64,000 nt of DNA from NCBI GenBank assembly GCA_963575745.1, contig CAUYUJ010000370.1:392960-456959 (forward strand), in the 5' to 3' direction. The position numbers were made by a program, and so were the translations under genes. This DNA comes from Prorocentrum cordatum. Its lineage: Eukaryota; Sar; Dinophyceae; Prorocentrales; Prorocentraceae. How positions within the stretch are numbered: position 1 is the stretch's first letter; the number at the start of each line of letters is the position of its first letter. This document shows positions 54,200 to 63,896 of this stretch, in pieces. The notes under the pieces were generated by a model. The model had not been told where the DNA came from and made no database searches. It was given only the letters and a program-made list of their open reading frames with translations.

Positions 54200-54596
54200 G
54201 GCCTCCCAAATGGTGTCCGAGTAGATGGGGCCGGAGGATGGCGCCGCATCGCCGATGCATCGGCAACGTCGGCGATGCATCGGAGCCGTCGAGGAGGATG
54301 GAGGAGGATGGAGGAGGATGGAGGATGGAGGAGGAGGAGGAGGAGGAGGAGGAGGAGGAGGAGGAGGAGGAGGAGGAGGGAGGAGGAGGAGGAGGAGGAG
54401 GATGGAGGAGGATGGAGGAGGAGGAGGAGGAGGAGGAGGAGGATGGAGGAGGAGGAGGAGGATGGAGGAGGAGGAGGAGGAGGAGGAGGAGGAGGAGGAG
54501 GAGGAGGGAGGAGGAGGCGCCGCATCGCCGATGCATCGGCGATCGGGCGCGGTCCTCCGGCGCCCCTCTGCTCCGACCCCCCGCTGAGGAGGCCCA
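54200..54596. mobile_element. Fold-back element I, copy 3, expanded by a GGA microsatellite
   Basis: Left arm 54200-54285 (GAGGCCTCCCAAATGGTGTC, GCCGCATCGCCGATGCATCG) and right arm 54516-54596 (GCCGCATCGCCGATGCATCG, CGCGGTCCTCCGGCGCCCC) enclose the GGA tract. Confidence 0.6.
54290..54513. repeat. GGA/GGATGGA microsatellite
   Basis: (GGA)n with GGATGGAGGA interruptions. Poly-Glu, poly-Gly and poly-Arg frames are by-products. Confidence 0.95.
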
Positions 54597-54641
54597 GCTC
54601 TGCCCTGGGCAGTACGTCTGCAAGTGTTCCATGCGTGCGTC

Positions 54642-54803
54642 CGGCAGATTTGTGCCGTGCCGACCCCAGCGTTGGTCCCTGACGCCGCGAAGATCGTTCA
54701 ACCTTGAACGATCGGCCGCTGCCGCAACGTCCGATCGTTCAACATCGATCGATTCTGGGTCGCCGGCGGCGTTCAACCTTGAACGCCGGCGCTGGGGTCG
54801 CCG
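54642..54803. mobile_element. TIR element C, copy at 54.6 kb
   Basis: More than 90 per cent similar by eye to 7211-7370, including both TTCAACCTTGAACG stems. The outer right end is missing beyond GGGGTCGCCGCC. Confidence 0.7.
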
Positions 54804-55163
54804 CCCGTAATGCTTGTTAGATGTTTGCTCTTGAGACCCTCCTGGGGCCTCTCGCTCTACTCGTGCGCGGATGATGCGTCGAACGTTCGTCGACTCGAGC
54901 CGAACTTGCTAGCTTGAATCGAAACAGGCTCGAACATATCCGACGGGTGGGCACCAGGAAAGTCCCGACAAGGAAACATCCAATGCTTCTAACGCCTGGT
55001 GGGGGAGACTAGGCCCCGGAAATCGGTGGCCCGTCGTGGTCCCTCCATCGTGACCCCTATCTTGCCCCCCCACCATCTTGGCCCGCCTTCGTGAAACTGT
55101 GCACAGCTGCTCCATTAGGGTCTTCTGCCGCAAAGGAAGGCGCATATGTTCTGGGCCCGTCCT
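54804..55163. other. Unassigned sequence
   Basis: No gene or repeat recognised. Confidence 0.4.
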
Positions 55164-55288
55164 GGCCATCGCTCGGACGTCCATTCACTGTGTTTGTTTG
55201 GTTTCGTGTGTTTTTTGTTCGCCAAATGGTCGAGGATGCTCCTCGATGGTCCTCGCCGAAGGAAACATGCACACGTCCGAGCGATGCC
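55164..55288. mobile_element. TIR element D, copy 2 (125 bp)
   Basis: GGCCATCGCTCGGACGT at the left and ACGTCCGAGCGATGCC at the right are inverted copies. The interior includes GGATGCTCCTCGATGGTCCT. Confidence 0.65.
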
Positions 55289-55483
55289 AAGCGTCAGGTG
55301 GAGGCCTTATGAGTTGGGCCAGGGTAGACGGGGTCTCTACCGCCGATGCACCAGCGACGCCAGGACGGAGGATACTCCAGATTTTGTAATCCGCCGACCC
55401 TGTCGGCGTGTGTGAGGGGCTTTTCCGTTCGAGCCGTCATCTCCGTCATTCTTTGTACTCGTCGTCTCTGTCCTTCCCTTTCC

Positions 55484-56781
55484 CTGGGAGACCTCTTCCC
55501 CTGGGCTCCAGCCAAGCCGACCTTGAGCAACCTCGTAATTGAGTCGAAGGGAAGCCCCTTCCCTTTGATCCCTCCCCCGCCGGGAGGGGGGGGGGGGTAG
55601 CGACCCCCCCCCCGGGTCAGATACGACGCCCCCCCCTGGGACTCCTCTTCCCCTGGGCTCCAGCCAAGCCGACCTTGAGCAACCCCTGGGCTCCAGCCAA
55701 GCCGACCTTGAGCAACCTCGTAATTGAGTCGAAGGGAAGCCCCTTCCCTTTGATCCCTCCCCCGCCGGGAGGGGGGGGGGGTGTCGACCCCCCCCCCGGG
55801 TCAGATACGACGCCCCCCCCTGGGACTCCTCTTCCCCTGGGCTCCAGCCAAGCCGACCTTGAGCAACCTCGTAATTGAGTCGAAGGGAAGCCCCTTCCCT
55901 TTGATCCCTCCCCCGCCGGGAGGGGGGGGGGGGTCGACCCCCCCCCGGGTCAGATACGACGCCCCCCCCTGGGACTCCTCTTCCCCTGGGCTCCAGCCAA
56001 GCCGACCTTGAGCAACCTCGTAATTGAGTCGAAGGGAAGCCCCTTCCCTTTGATCCCTCCCCCGCCGGGAGGGGGGGGGGGTGTCGACCCCCCCCCCGGG
56101 TCAGATACGACGCCCCCCCCTGGGACTCCTCTTCCCCTGGGCTCCAGCCAAGCCGACCTTGAGCAACCTCGTAATTGAGTCGAAGGGAAGCCCCTTCCCT
56201 TTGATCCCTCCCCCGCCGGGAGGGGGGGGGGGGTGTCGACCCCCCCCCCGGGTCAGATACGACGCCCCCCCCTGGGACTCCTCTTCCCCTGGGCTCCAGC
56301 CAAGCCGACCTTGAGCAACCTCGTAATTGAGTCGAAGGGAAGCCCCTTCCCTTTGATCCCTCCCCCGCCGGGAGGGGGGGGGGGTAGCGACCCCCCCCCG
56401 GGTCAGATACGACGCCCCCCCCTGGGACTCCTCTTCCCCTGGGCTCCAGCCAAGCCGACCTTGAGCAACCTCGTAATTGAGTCGAAGGGAAGCCCCTTCC
56501 CTTTGATCCCTCCCCCGCCGGGAGGGGGGGGGGGGGTAGCGACCCCCCCCCCGGGTCAGATACGACGCCCCCCCCTGGGACTCCTCTTCCCCTGGGCTCC
56601 AGCCAAGCCGACCTTGAGCAACCTCGTAATTGAGTCGAAGGGAAGCCCCTTCCCTTTGATCCCTCCCCCGCCGGGAGGGGGGGGGGGTAGCGACCCCCCC
56701 CCCGGGTCAGATACGACGCCCCCCCCTGGGACTCCTCTTCCCCTGGGCTCCAGCCAAGCCGACCTTGAGCAACCTCGTAAT
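55484..56781. repeat. About 150 bp tandem array, eight copies
   Basis: The unit holds CTCTTCCCCTGGGCTCCAGC, CAAGCCGACCTTGAGCAACC, TCGTAATTGAGTCGAAGGGA, a CCCTCCCCCGCCGGGAGGGG hairpin and GGGTCAGATACGACG. Periods are 149-152 bp, with length changes confined to the G- and C-runs. A partial unit is duplicated at 55654-55695. Frames of up to 510 codons through it are by-products. Confidence 0.95.
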
Positions 56782-56837
56782 CTCTTGCTGCGCATTGCGA
56801 ACAGGGTCGGCGGCACCGGCCGTCAGGCCTTCGCAAT

Positions 56838-57003
56838 AGAAGGGAGGGGGTCTGGACCCTCCAAGACAAGCCATTTCAGACCCCCCCCCCGTGGGAGAAC
56901 CCTCCAAAACATCGTCCCCAGACCCCCCAGGCCCTCCAAGATAGCCTGGAAGAGACCCCCCCCGAAATGAGACCCCCCTCCCTTTATTACGAAACCTGGA
57001 GTA
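56838..57003. mobile_element. TIR element F, copy 2
   Basis: Nearly identical to 14640-14789 in the interior (GGGTCTGGACCCTCCAAGA, GAACCCTCCAAAACATCGTC). The right arm is intact (TTATTACGAAACCTGGAGTA); the left arm is degraded. Confidence 0.65.
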
Positions 57004-57014
57004 CCGGACTCCCG

Positions 57015-57097
57015 ATCGCGCCGCGTCGCCGATGCATCGGCGATATGGCGCGATCCTCCGACCCCCTCTGCTCTGGCCTCATCTGGGAGGCCTGGAT
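57015..57097. mobile_element. Fold-back element I, right half
   Basis: GCCGATGCATCGGCGATATG, CGCGATCCTCCGACCCC and ATCTGGGAGGCCTGG match the right arm of the family. The left arm is missing. Confidence 0.5.
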
Positions 57098-57247
57098 CGA
57101 GAGATGCCCCCAGACGAGAGGGCGGTCCTCGGGCAGGGGTCGAGAGGGCTGCGAGAGGCGCAAATTGAACAACGGGGCCGGAGTTCGAAACATCTTGGAC
57201 TCCGACGTCGGGCGACCCTAACAGAACTCAGGACGACTGGCTTGTCT

Positions 57248-57348
57248 TTTTTTTACACCCGCCGAGCGTTACGACGGAGTTCGTTTTTTTTGGAGGGCGA
57301 CGAGGGAACGAGGGAGAGGAGGAGGAAGACGAGGCCGAGAGGAGGAGG
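57248..57348 (-). mobile_element. Short insertion with 18 bp duplication and T-run edge
   Basis: AGGACGACTGGCTTGTCT is duplicated perfectly at 57230-57247 and 57349-57366. The insert starts with TTTTTTTACACCC, which would be a poly(A) tail of something retroposed on the minus strand. The source sequence is not recognised. Confidence 0.5.
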
Positions 57349-57544
57349 AGGACGACTGGCTTGTCTGATTGAGATCCCGCGCAGGCCATTTTTTCGCCAC
57401 GGGGAGCAGAAATCCGTTCGACGACTCTGGCCGAACGGCCCGCAGCCGCATGTCCAGAACACAATAGCGGGACGTCCAAGGCCCGCGGAGGCCTCCCCGT
57501 GAGGGCACGAGGCTGCGAAGACCAGGGTGCTCATCGAGGGCGAG

Positions 57545-57640
57545 CGAGGAGGAGGAGGAGGAGGAGGAGGAGGAGGAGGAGGAGGAGGAGGAGGAGGAGG
57601 GGGAGGAGGAGGAGGAGGAGGAGGAGGAGGAGGAGGGGGT
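57545..57640. repeat. GGA microsatellite
   Basis: (GGA)n with one GGGGGA interruption. Confidence 0.95.
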
Positions 57641-58135
57641 AGTTTTGTTGCCGATCCGACAAAGTCCGATCGCCGAGTACTTGGGGGAGGGGGCGAGCGT
57701 GAAGATCAGAGCGCTCCCCGACGTCGCACGCTCGATGGGCAGCATCCTGCACCGCCGCGCGCCTGGGGTGCTGGCGCGCGACACTCTGCCCCCGATCCGA
57801 TGCTGGTTGGCATCTCCAGCGGGGCGCAGGATTTCGGCCAGCCGACAGATCGACGCATCGACGCATCGAGGCGCCGCCCGCCAATTTCAAACTGGGGGCG
57901 CGGGGGGTGCTCACCAAAGTCGACATGAGAGGTTCAACCGCAGGTCCGCGCTCGTTCGGGCCAGCGCGATCGACCAAGGCGCTCTCTGATGGCGCACCTA
58001 CCGGGTCCGCTGGAGGCGTGCCCGGCTGGCGAGAAGAGCGGGCTGGGTAGGGCAGCAGGAATGCCCACAGATGGACGACTCGTTTGCTTGTGGACATTCC
58101 TGCTGTGGACACCCCCCTCGTTGTGAAGAATGCCG
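57641..58135. other. Unassigned sequence
   Basis: No gene recognised; ATCGACGCATCGACGCATCG short repeat at 57850. Confidence 0.4.
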
Positions 58136-58262
58136 CTGGGCGGTTTTGAGCACTCTTCGCTATCCCTGGGACCCTGCTGGCCCCGGGGCCATCAACAAAA
58201 CGACTCAGGATGAAAAACCAGTCCCAGGGAAAGGGGTCCAGATGTCTGGGGGCCCATGTTGC
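58136..58262. mobile_element. Diverged TIR family H copy
   Basis: CAACAAAACGACTCAGGATG, AAAAACCAGTCCCAGGGAA and GGGGTCCAGATGTCTGGGGG match 28830-28900. Confidence 0.45.
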
Positions 58263-58495
58263 GAACAAGCGCACGACGTCGGAGCTATGGGGAGGCAGAA
58301 GGAGGGGGGGGGCGAGGGATGAGGTTACTGGGCAAGCCTCTAGAGAGCGCCCGCGAGTGCACGACTACCGCACGAGACGAGGATGGGCGGCGGATGAGTG
58401 TAGCATGACGGCGTCCCAGAAGACCACGTGATGACGCCTATCCTGTGATATCTTCAAAAAAAAAGACAGGAACCACCAGTCAAAACAATTAAAAA

Positions 58496-59199
58496 TTGTG
58501 CATTCGAAATGAGGACCTGCAGAGAAGCCTGGAAGCCCGTCGCATCAGACGGAACTCGTACACATCGCTGCAGGCGACCGCCGCAGCCAACGCTCCACAA
58601 CTGGCGACTGTGTGCGCAGCAGACAAGTACTTCCACGTCCATACTCCCTCTGCGCTGCTTGCGCTTGCGACCAGCCGGTATTGCTGCTCCACTCTTATCC
58701 ATATCGCTCCGCCTACCCTGCTGTCCAACTGTGCCATCGCACTCTCGCCTCATCCTGCTTGATCCCGATCCCGTTTGCAATCTCGCATTGGCAGGGAGAT
58801 GCAGCGGCAACCCAAATGATCGCTTCCCTGACACAGCGACCCTCCTGGAATGGATTGGCAAGGCCGAGCAAGTTCATGACGAGCACCGGGGCAATCGCCC
58901 TCTCCCCCCTCTTTCATACAATGATGGAAGCGCTGCTGCAAGCACCACCCATCAATCGCGCAGCGGCACAGCTACATGGCTCCGCGACTTATTGGTCTAA
59001 TCATGACGGCACTGTCATGGTTGACTGCGCCTACCCTAGTCATGGTGGCGCGCTTCGCTCCTTCAGAGCTGCGCGAACTGTGCATAACATCAAATCGAAA
59101 CAAAAAAGTTGCTACCGGTGCACAAAGCATCTGCGACAAGCACAGGGGGATAACCAACACACACACACACAACAAACCACATTCGCAGAACGGTTGAGC
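58496..59199 (+). other. Coding-like stretch, unknown, no continuous frame
   Basis: The sequence is less GC-rich and has protein-like segments in successive plus frames: NEDLQRSLEARRIRRNSYTS (from 58508), then NDRFPDTATLLEWIGKAEQV (about 58818), then AFCARF-like and LVMVARFAPSELRELCITSN (about 59034). It could be a decayed gene or several exons. No motif is recognised and no splice sites are convincing. Confidence 0.2.
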
Positions 59200-59304
59200 T
59201 CGAACACTTTCACAACGCTGACCAAACGGAAGCCCCCCCAGGCGCCCCCCCTCCAGAGGCAACCCCTACGCGCTTGCAGGCAACTGGCAGCGCGCAGCAG
59301 GTGG

Positions 59305-59370
59305 GGCGAGGGGGGTAGCCTTCTCAGAAGGGAGTGAGCTTCTGAGAAGACATCCTGCCTTCTCAGAAGG
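59305..59370. repeat. Cluster of CCTTCTCAGAAGG palindromes
   Basis: CTTCTCAGAAG, CTTCTGAGAAG and CCTTCTCAGAAGG occur in succession, so several hairpins are possible. A CA run follows. Confidence 0.65.
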
Positions 59371-59555
59371 GAAAACACACACACACACCCTCAGCCACCT
59401 CCTCAGAAGCCTCATTTGATCTTCCTGCCCCTACCCACCAGGAAGACAGGGGCGCTCCGTGGCTGGGCTCGGTCGCTTCTGAGATGACCTTTCTGGAGGC
59501 AGGAGGCTTTCGAAGATCCCTGGTGCTTTCGCACAAGCTTGCATGATCATTGTTT

Positions 59556-59862
59556 CGAGGAGGAGGAGGAGGAGGGGGAGGAGGAGGGGGAGGGGGGGAG
59601 GAGGGGAGGAGGGGGGAGGAGGAGGGGGGAGGAGGGGGGGAGGGGAGGAGGAGGAGGAGGAGGAGGAGGGAGGAGGAGGAGGAGGAGGGAGTTGGAGGAG
59701 GAGGAGGAGGAGGAGGAGGTGGAGGAGGAGAGAGGAGGAGGAGAGAAGGAGGAGGAGAAGGAGGAGGAGGAGGAGGAGGAGGGGGAGGAGGAGGAGGAGG
59801 AGGGGGAGGGGGAGGAGGAGGAGGAGGAGGAGGAGGAGGAGGAGGAGGAGGAGGAGGAGGGC
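59556..59862. repeat. Long GGA/GGGGGA microsatellite
   Basis: About 300 bp of purine triplets. Poly-Glu, poly-Gly, poly-Arg and poly-Pro frames are by-products. Confidence 0.95.
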
Positions 59863-60012
59863 ACGGGCGCTGGGGCGCTCCCCAGAGCCAGCTCTTCATC
59901 CAGAATTGCTTTTGTGGACGGTCCTGGGGCCTGTGGACGGCACCCATGAGCCCGAAGGTGGACAAACTCTCGGATCCCTGTGCTAGAGGAGACGGCATAA
60001 TCATAACCTCTC

Positions 60013-60121
60013 GGAGGTCCGCGCGGAGTTGTTGGATTGGCGCTGGACCACCCTCCCTGGCGCGCGGAGCACGGGCGGGGGGGGGACCCAGAGCCGATCC
60101 AAGAAAGCCGCGCGGAGCTCC
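60013..60121. mobile_element. TIR element J (109 bp)
   Basis: GGAGGTCCGCGCGGAGTTGT and TTGGATTGGCGC pair with the right end CCGATCCAAGAAAGCCGCGC and GGAGCTCC. On the minus strand a GTAAGT lies just outside (60136-60131). This may be coincidence because the element D copies share that position as GGCAAG. Confidence 0.55.
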
Positions 60122-60133
60122 AGGAAATTACTT

Positions 60134-60284
60134 ACCATTGCCCGGACGTCCATTTCCCTTGCGTAGTCTGGTTTCGTGCGTGTTTCTTCTGTGCTTGATC
60201 CAGATTGTCCAACAGATGCCTCAATCTGGTCTGTATGTTCTGGCCCTGGTCTCGCCGGGCAGAATATTCGTCCGAGCGATGCCA
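60134..60284. mobile_element. TIR element D, copy 3
   Basis: ACCATTGCCCGGACGTCCAT on the left and CGTCCGAGCGATGCC on the right; the interior is diverged from copies 1 and 2. Confidence 0.5.
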
Positions 60285-60629
60285 ATCTTGTGCTCATGCC
60301 GATGGCTGGTCTTCGATTCATGGCGCCCCCCTGGCCCCCTATACACGTCGGTCGGAAGAAGTAGGTAGAAACATGAAGTAGGAAGGCGGATGTAGTGGAT
60401 TGGGTCCAGGTCCTCCCAGATAATAGCAAAACACAGCAAAAGCATGTCGATTCTTGAAGTAGGAAGGCCCTTGAAATAGATTGGGACCTGGGAGTCCAGA
60501 AATACCTACTTTCAACGACCAGCGTGTACCCTCTGCGCGCCGCCGAGGCCACACGTCCGCCGACGCCCGCTCGCAGCTCTGGGCCTGAGAAACCTGCGGC
60601 CCACGACGAGCTGGGCGCTGGCAGGGGCC

Positions 60630-61170
60630 GTGCCCGCCAAAGTCGGCCTCGGCGCGGGTGATCCGCGGGAGCCGCTCCCAGCAGTCCAACTGGCTGCTGG
60701 CCCGCGTAAGCCTTCAAATCCGCTCGGCCGCCTGTGCGGCGAGAGATGCACGCCACTGCTCTGGCGGCCAGCTGCATTTAAACGACGATTCAAACCGACC
60801 AACTGGCCCTGGAGACTGGCCAACTGGCCTGGCGACTCTGCGCCTCAACGAGGCGAGGAGCTGATAACCACCACTGCCTTTTGCATCGGTAAGTGCACTC
60901 ATGTTACATATTCGGGGGACCTTGTGTGTCCCATCGCGCCCCTGTCCGCGTCGAATCCATGCCGAATCCATGTTGAACTCGTCGAATCCGCGTCGAATCA
61001 TCGCCACATCCGCGTCGAGCCCGCATCGAGCCTGCGTCGGGCGCGAGAACAAGCACCACTTTTGAGGTACAAAGGTCCCCCGAGGATGCAGCGGAAGTGC
61101 ACGGAGAGCCCTCTTCAGCTACTCCTGCACGGGGCTGCTCCGCACAGACCGCGTGCGCTTGTGGGTGAAC
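60630..61170 (+). CDS. Candidate spliced gene fragment with an introner-like intron, unknown product
   Basis: A plus frame from an ATG at 60630 reads MPAKVGLGAGDPREPLPAVQ and on to GEELITTTAFCI. Then GTAAGT begins at 60889. The segment to the AG at 61090-61091 is a TIR element, and the downstream exon would continue AEVHGEPSSATPARGCSAQT to a TGA near 61168. Without splicing the frame also stays open to about 61436, ending in the CATA repeat, so splicing is not proven. The protein is not recognised. Confidence 0.25.
60889..61091 (+). mobile_element. Candidate introner: GT-AG ends, TIR and 8 bp duplication
   Basis: Starts GTAAGTGCAC and ends GATGCAG. AAGTGCAC is duplicated at 60891-60898 and 61095-61102. 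Inside, TCGGGGGACCTT (60912) and AAAGGTCCCCCGA (61070) are inverted. The middle is an 18 bp degenerate tandem (GTCGAATCC units). Confidence 0.5.
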
Positions 61171-61244
61171 ACCTGCGGCGTGGCCATCGCAACTACCACC
61201 GACAGCCCGCCTGCTGGCATGAATCGATCACGCCGACGCCACGA

Positions 61245-62150
61245 ACATACATACACAACCCCACGCCAACGGATTTTAGCCGTGCCTTCAGGGTCATACG
61301 CATCTACAGACACGTACACATACACACGTACATACACACATACGTACATCCATCCATCCATCCATCAGTCCATATACCAATACATCCATTCATCCATACA
61401 TGCATGCATGTTATGCATCTATTCATCCATACGTAGACACACGTTCATTCATGCACTCAGTCATACATACATGCATACATACATGCATGTCAGCATCCAT
61501 ACATTCATACATACATGCATACACACATTCGTACACGCATACACGCACGCAGGCATACACACGCACATGTATACATATATACACATCCACACACATTTAC
61601 ACATACGTACACCCATACACGAATACATGCATCCATCCATACAGACATACACATACACGTGCATACCCATACATGCATACATGTATGCATTCATGCATTC
61701 ATGCATACATACACACACATACATGCATATACATGCATACGCGCATGCATACGTACATGCCTACACACACACTCATACATGCATGCATGCATACACACAT
61801 CCATGCGTCTATACATAGATATCTTCATACATTCATATACGCATGCAAGCATGCACACATACCTACCTACCTGCCTACCTATATGTCTACCTACATACAG
61901 ACATGCATGCGTCACCACATACATACATACATGCATACATGCAGACAGACCGACCGACAGGCAGACACCTGTATTTTATATATATACATATACATAGGCA
62001 TATATACATACATACATCCAAACATACATGCATACGTACACAAATACACATATGCATACACATATATACATGCATGCATGCATGCATGCACACATACATA
62101 CATACGTACATGCATACATACATACACACGTGCGTACGTACAACCATCCA
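61245..62150. repeat. CATA/TACATGCA microsatellite, about 900 bp
   Basis: Imperfect tetranucleotide repeat (ACAT, GCAT, ACAC). His-Thr-Tyr and Met-Tyr-Cys-Val frames on both strands are by-products. Confidence 0.95.
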
Positions 62151-62541
62151 TCCATGCGCGTGTGTGGCGCCTGCCCGGACTGATGCGCGCTACGCTGCTC
62201 TGCCACGGGCCGCCCAAGAAGCCTCCTCAGCGCAGGTGCTCGTCCGACTGACGCCAAATTGCCCGCCGATCCAGGGCAAACCATCCGATCCTGCCAGGCC
62301 CCAGGAGGCCCGAACAAAGCCTGACAGGTGGCTTCCTTGCCGGAACAGCCAGTCTGCGACGTCCCTCCTCATGAGGCGGAGTGTCAGGAGAGGGAAGAGG
62401 TCGACAGCTAGCGGGTCGCCTCCGCCCTGTTCCCCTCCTCCCTCCCCGACCCCTCCTCCCCCTCCTCCTCTCGCTCACACTCTTCGTCTCCCCCCTGTTC
62501 CGCGCCGCCTCCTCCTCCTCCTCTTCCGCCGCCTCCTTCGC

Positions 62542-62563
62542 CCGTCGCCATCTTTGGCTCGAG
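62542..62563 (+). promoter_or_regulatory. Degenerate spliced-leader relic
   Basis: CCGTCGCCATCTTTGGCTC then GAG. Compared with the dinoflagellate spliced leader as I know it, this has two substitutions and one inserted C over 22 bases. It lies 47 bases before the ATG at 62611, where a leader would end up if a trans-spliced mRNA had been reverse transcribed into the genome. Confidence 0.4.
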
Positions 62564-62610
62564 GCGTCAGACTGGTGTCTACGCTCGCAAGCGGCAATTA
62601 CTCAAGTGCC

Positions 62611-63743
62611 ATGGCGGTCAACTTTCTGGAAAGCCTCCCGCCGGCCGCGCAGGTGGTGTTCGAGGCCGTGCCGGGCTTGACGACGCTGAACCTTGGCGGC
62701 AAGCAGCTGCACAGCGCATTGGCCGCGGCGGCGAACATGGCCGTACAAGGTGATGTGGCCAGAGCTGTGCGAGATGGCAGCGCAGATCTGCGTGCATCGC
62801 CTCCTGTGGTCCCGTTGGTGCAGCTGGCGGCGCTGCTGAAGGTCCGTGTGGTGCAGCTCGGCGACGCGGCGCGGGCCTCGCCGCGGAGCTCAGCGTCAGC
62901 CAGGCCAAAGCCCTCCTGAGTGACAGGAGCGCTGGCCCAGTGGCATCGCGCCTCGGGAAGCTCAACAAGCTGAAGAGCACTGCTGGCCACTCGGATGTGG
63001 GCCTGCAGGTTGACATGCAGCAGGAATTCGCGGACAGGGCAGACGAGACGGGCGGCGCCGACGCCAGGAAGGAACTGCAGATGAAGAACATAAAGACAGA
63101 TTTTGAAGTCAGCCCGCCGTGCGCAGGTGCATCGCTCCACCATTTCTAGGCGCAGCTTGGCAGGCTCGACCTGACGTTGCAGTCCTTTGAGGAGAAGCTG
63201 ACGAAGATGCAGACGCAGTTCGACGCGAGGTGCATCGACAGGCAAGAGAAGATGGACGGCGCGACCACCAGCGACGTACCATGACCAGACCCTGGTCATT
63301 GAGCTGGACGATGAGGCTTGCAAGCTGTAACTGAAAATGGAGACGGGCTCCTGCGATCAGAGCGTCAATGCCGACCAGCTCCGCGATCAGCTCATGGCCA
63401 TGCATTCTGGGCCGTCGACACTCCCCACGCTACGCTTGAGGTCTTCGCCTCGAACGTCATCCAACAGGAGAACGACCTGGCAAGGGTTTGGGAGGGAAAC
63501 GGGCCAATGCTCGAGGATGAGGTGCCTCCTTCCCCATCCGCCGCGCCGTGCGTGCCGCGGGCGTGCCGCGGGCGGGCCGCGCCGAGACGCAGGGACGGCA
63601 CTGCTCTCTCGCGCAGGTTGGGCCTTCTGGCGCGCTGGTTGGTGGCCCTGTGCCACCAGGCGGTGCAGGGTGTCCCGCTGGATGAGGCGGCCGTGGGCGT
63701 CGGCAGCGGCGGAGGGCCCTGTATCGGCGGGGCGTTGACCTAA
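62611..63743 (+). pseudogene. Coding-like region with frame breaks, possibly a retroposed gene; unknown product
   Basis: From the ATG, MAVNFLESLPPAAQVVFEAV and NLGGKQLHSALAAAANMAVQ run in one frame to about 62865. Coding likeness then moves to the next frame (LAAELSVSQAKALLSDRS, then SRLGKLNKLKS). It meets a TAG at 63147-63149, resumes in the same frame with a likely coiled coil (LQSFEEKLTKMQTQFDARC), and breaks again near 63280. A later segment reads NVIQQENDLARVWEGNGPML to a stop at 63743. Beyond the insertion at 63732-63896, coding likeness continues (VSGKGGDDQARKTGNGQGSK) to the window edge. I do not recognise the family. Sequencing errors could account for some breaks. Confidence 0.4.
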
Positions 63744-63896
63744 GGAACCCTAAACAAGGAACGAGGCCCCTTTTTTCCATAAGTTAAACTTCGATCCCCC
63801 ATCGAAAACGTAAGGAAAACCTGAGGCAAGCCGCGAAACACTTAAGGAACGCGGAGCCCCTCCCTAACGAAAAGGGTTCCTTCCTCAGGGCCCCGA
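63732..63896. mobile_element. Insertion with 13 bp duplication and short TIR
   Basis: CTGTATCGGCGGG is duplicated perfectly at 63719-63731 and 63897-63909. Inside, AAGGAACCCT (63742) and AGGGTTCCTT (63873) are inverted, with looser pairing further in. The first duplicate contains GTATCG and the second is followed by AG, so it could be an intron, but the simple splice does not keep frame. Confidence 0.55.

Noticed and set aside
55337-56869. 510-codon minus-strand frame with a repeated GWSPGEEESQGGA-type peptide
   Set aside because: It follows the 150 bp tandem array exactly, and homopolymer length differences shift frames in other copies.
59363-60004. Poly-Pro/poly-Ser or poly-Glu protein
   Set aside because: Direct product of the GGA microsatellite.
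60126-60136. GTAAGT on the minus strand as a donor for TIR element J
   Set aside because: The same position in the related element D copies reads GGCAAG, so the match probably arose by substitution inside a repeat. No frame continuity supports splicing.
61153-62919. His/Thr/Tyr-rich or Cys/Met/Val/Tyr-rich proteins in the CATA region
   Set aside because: Tetranucleotide repeat read in codons; both strands and several frames are equally open.
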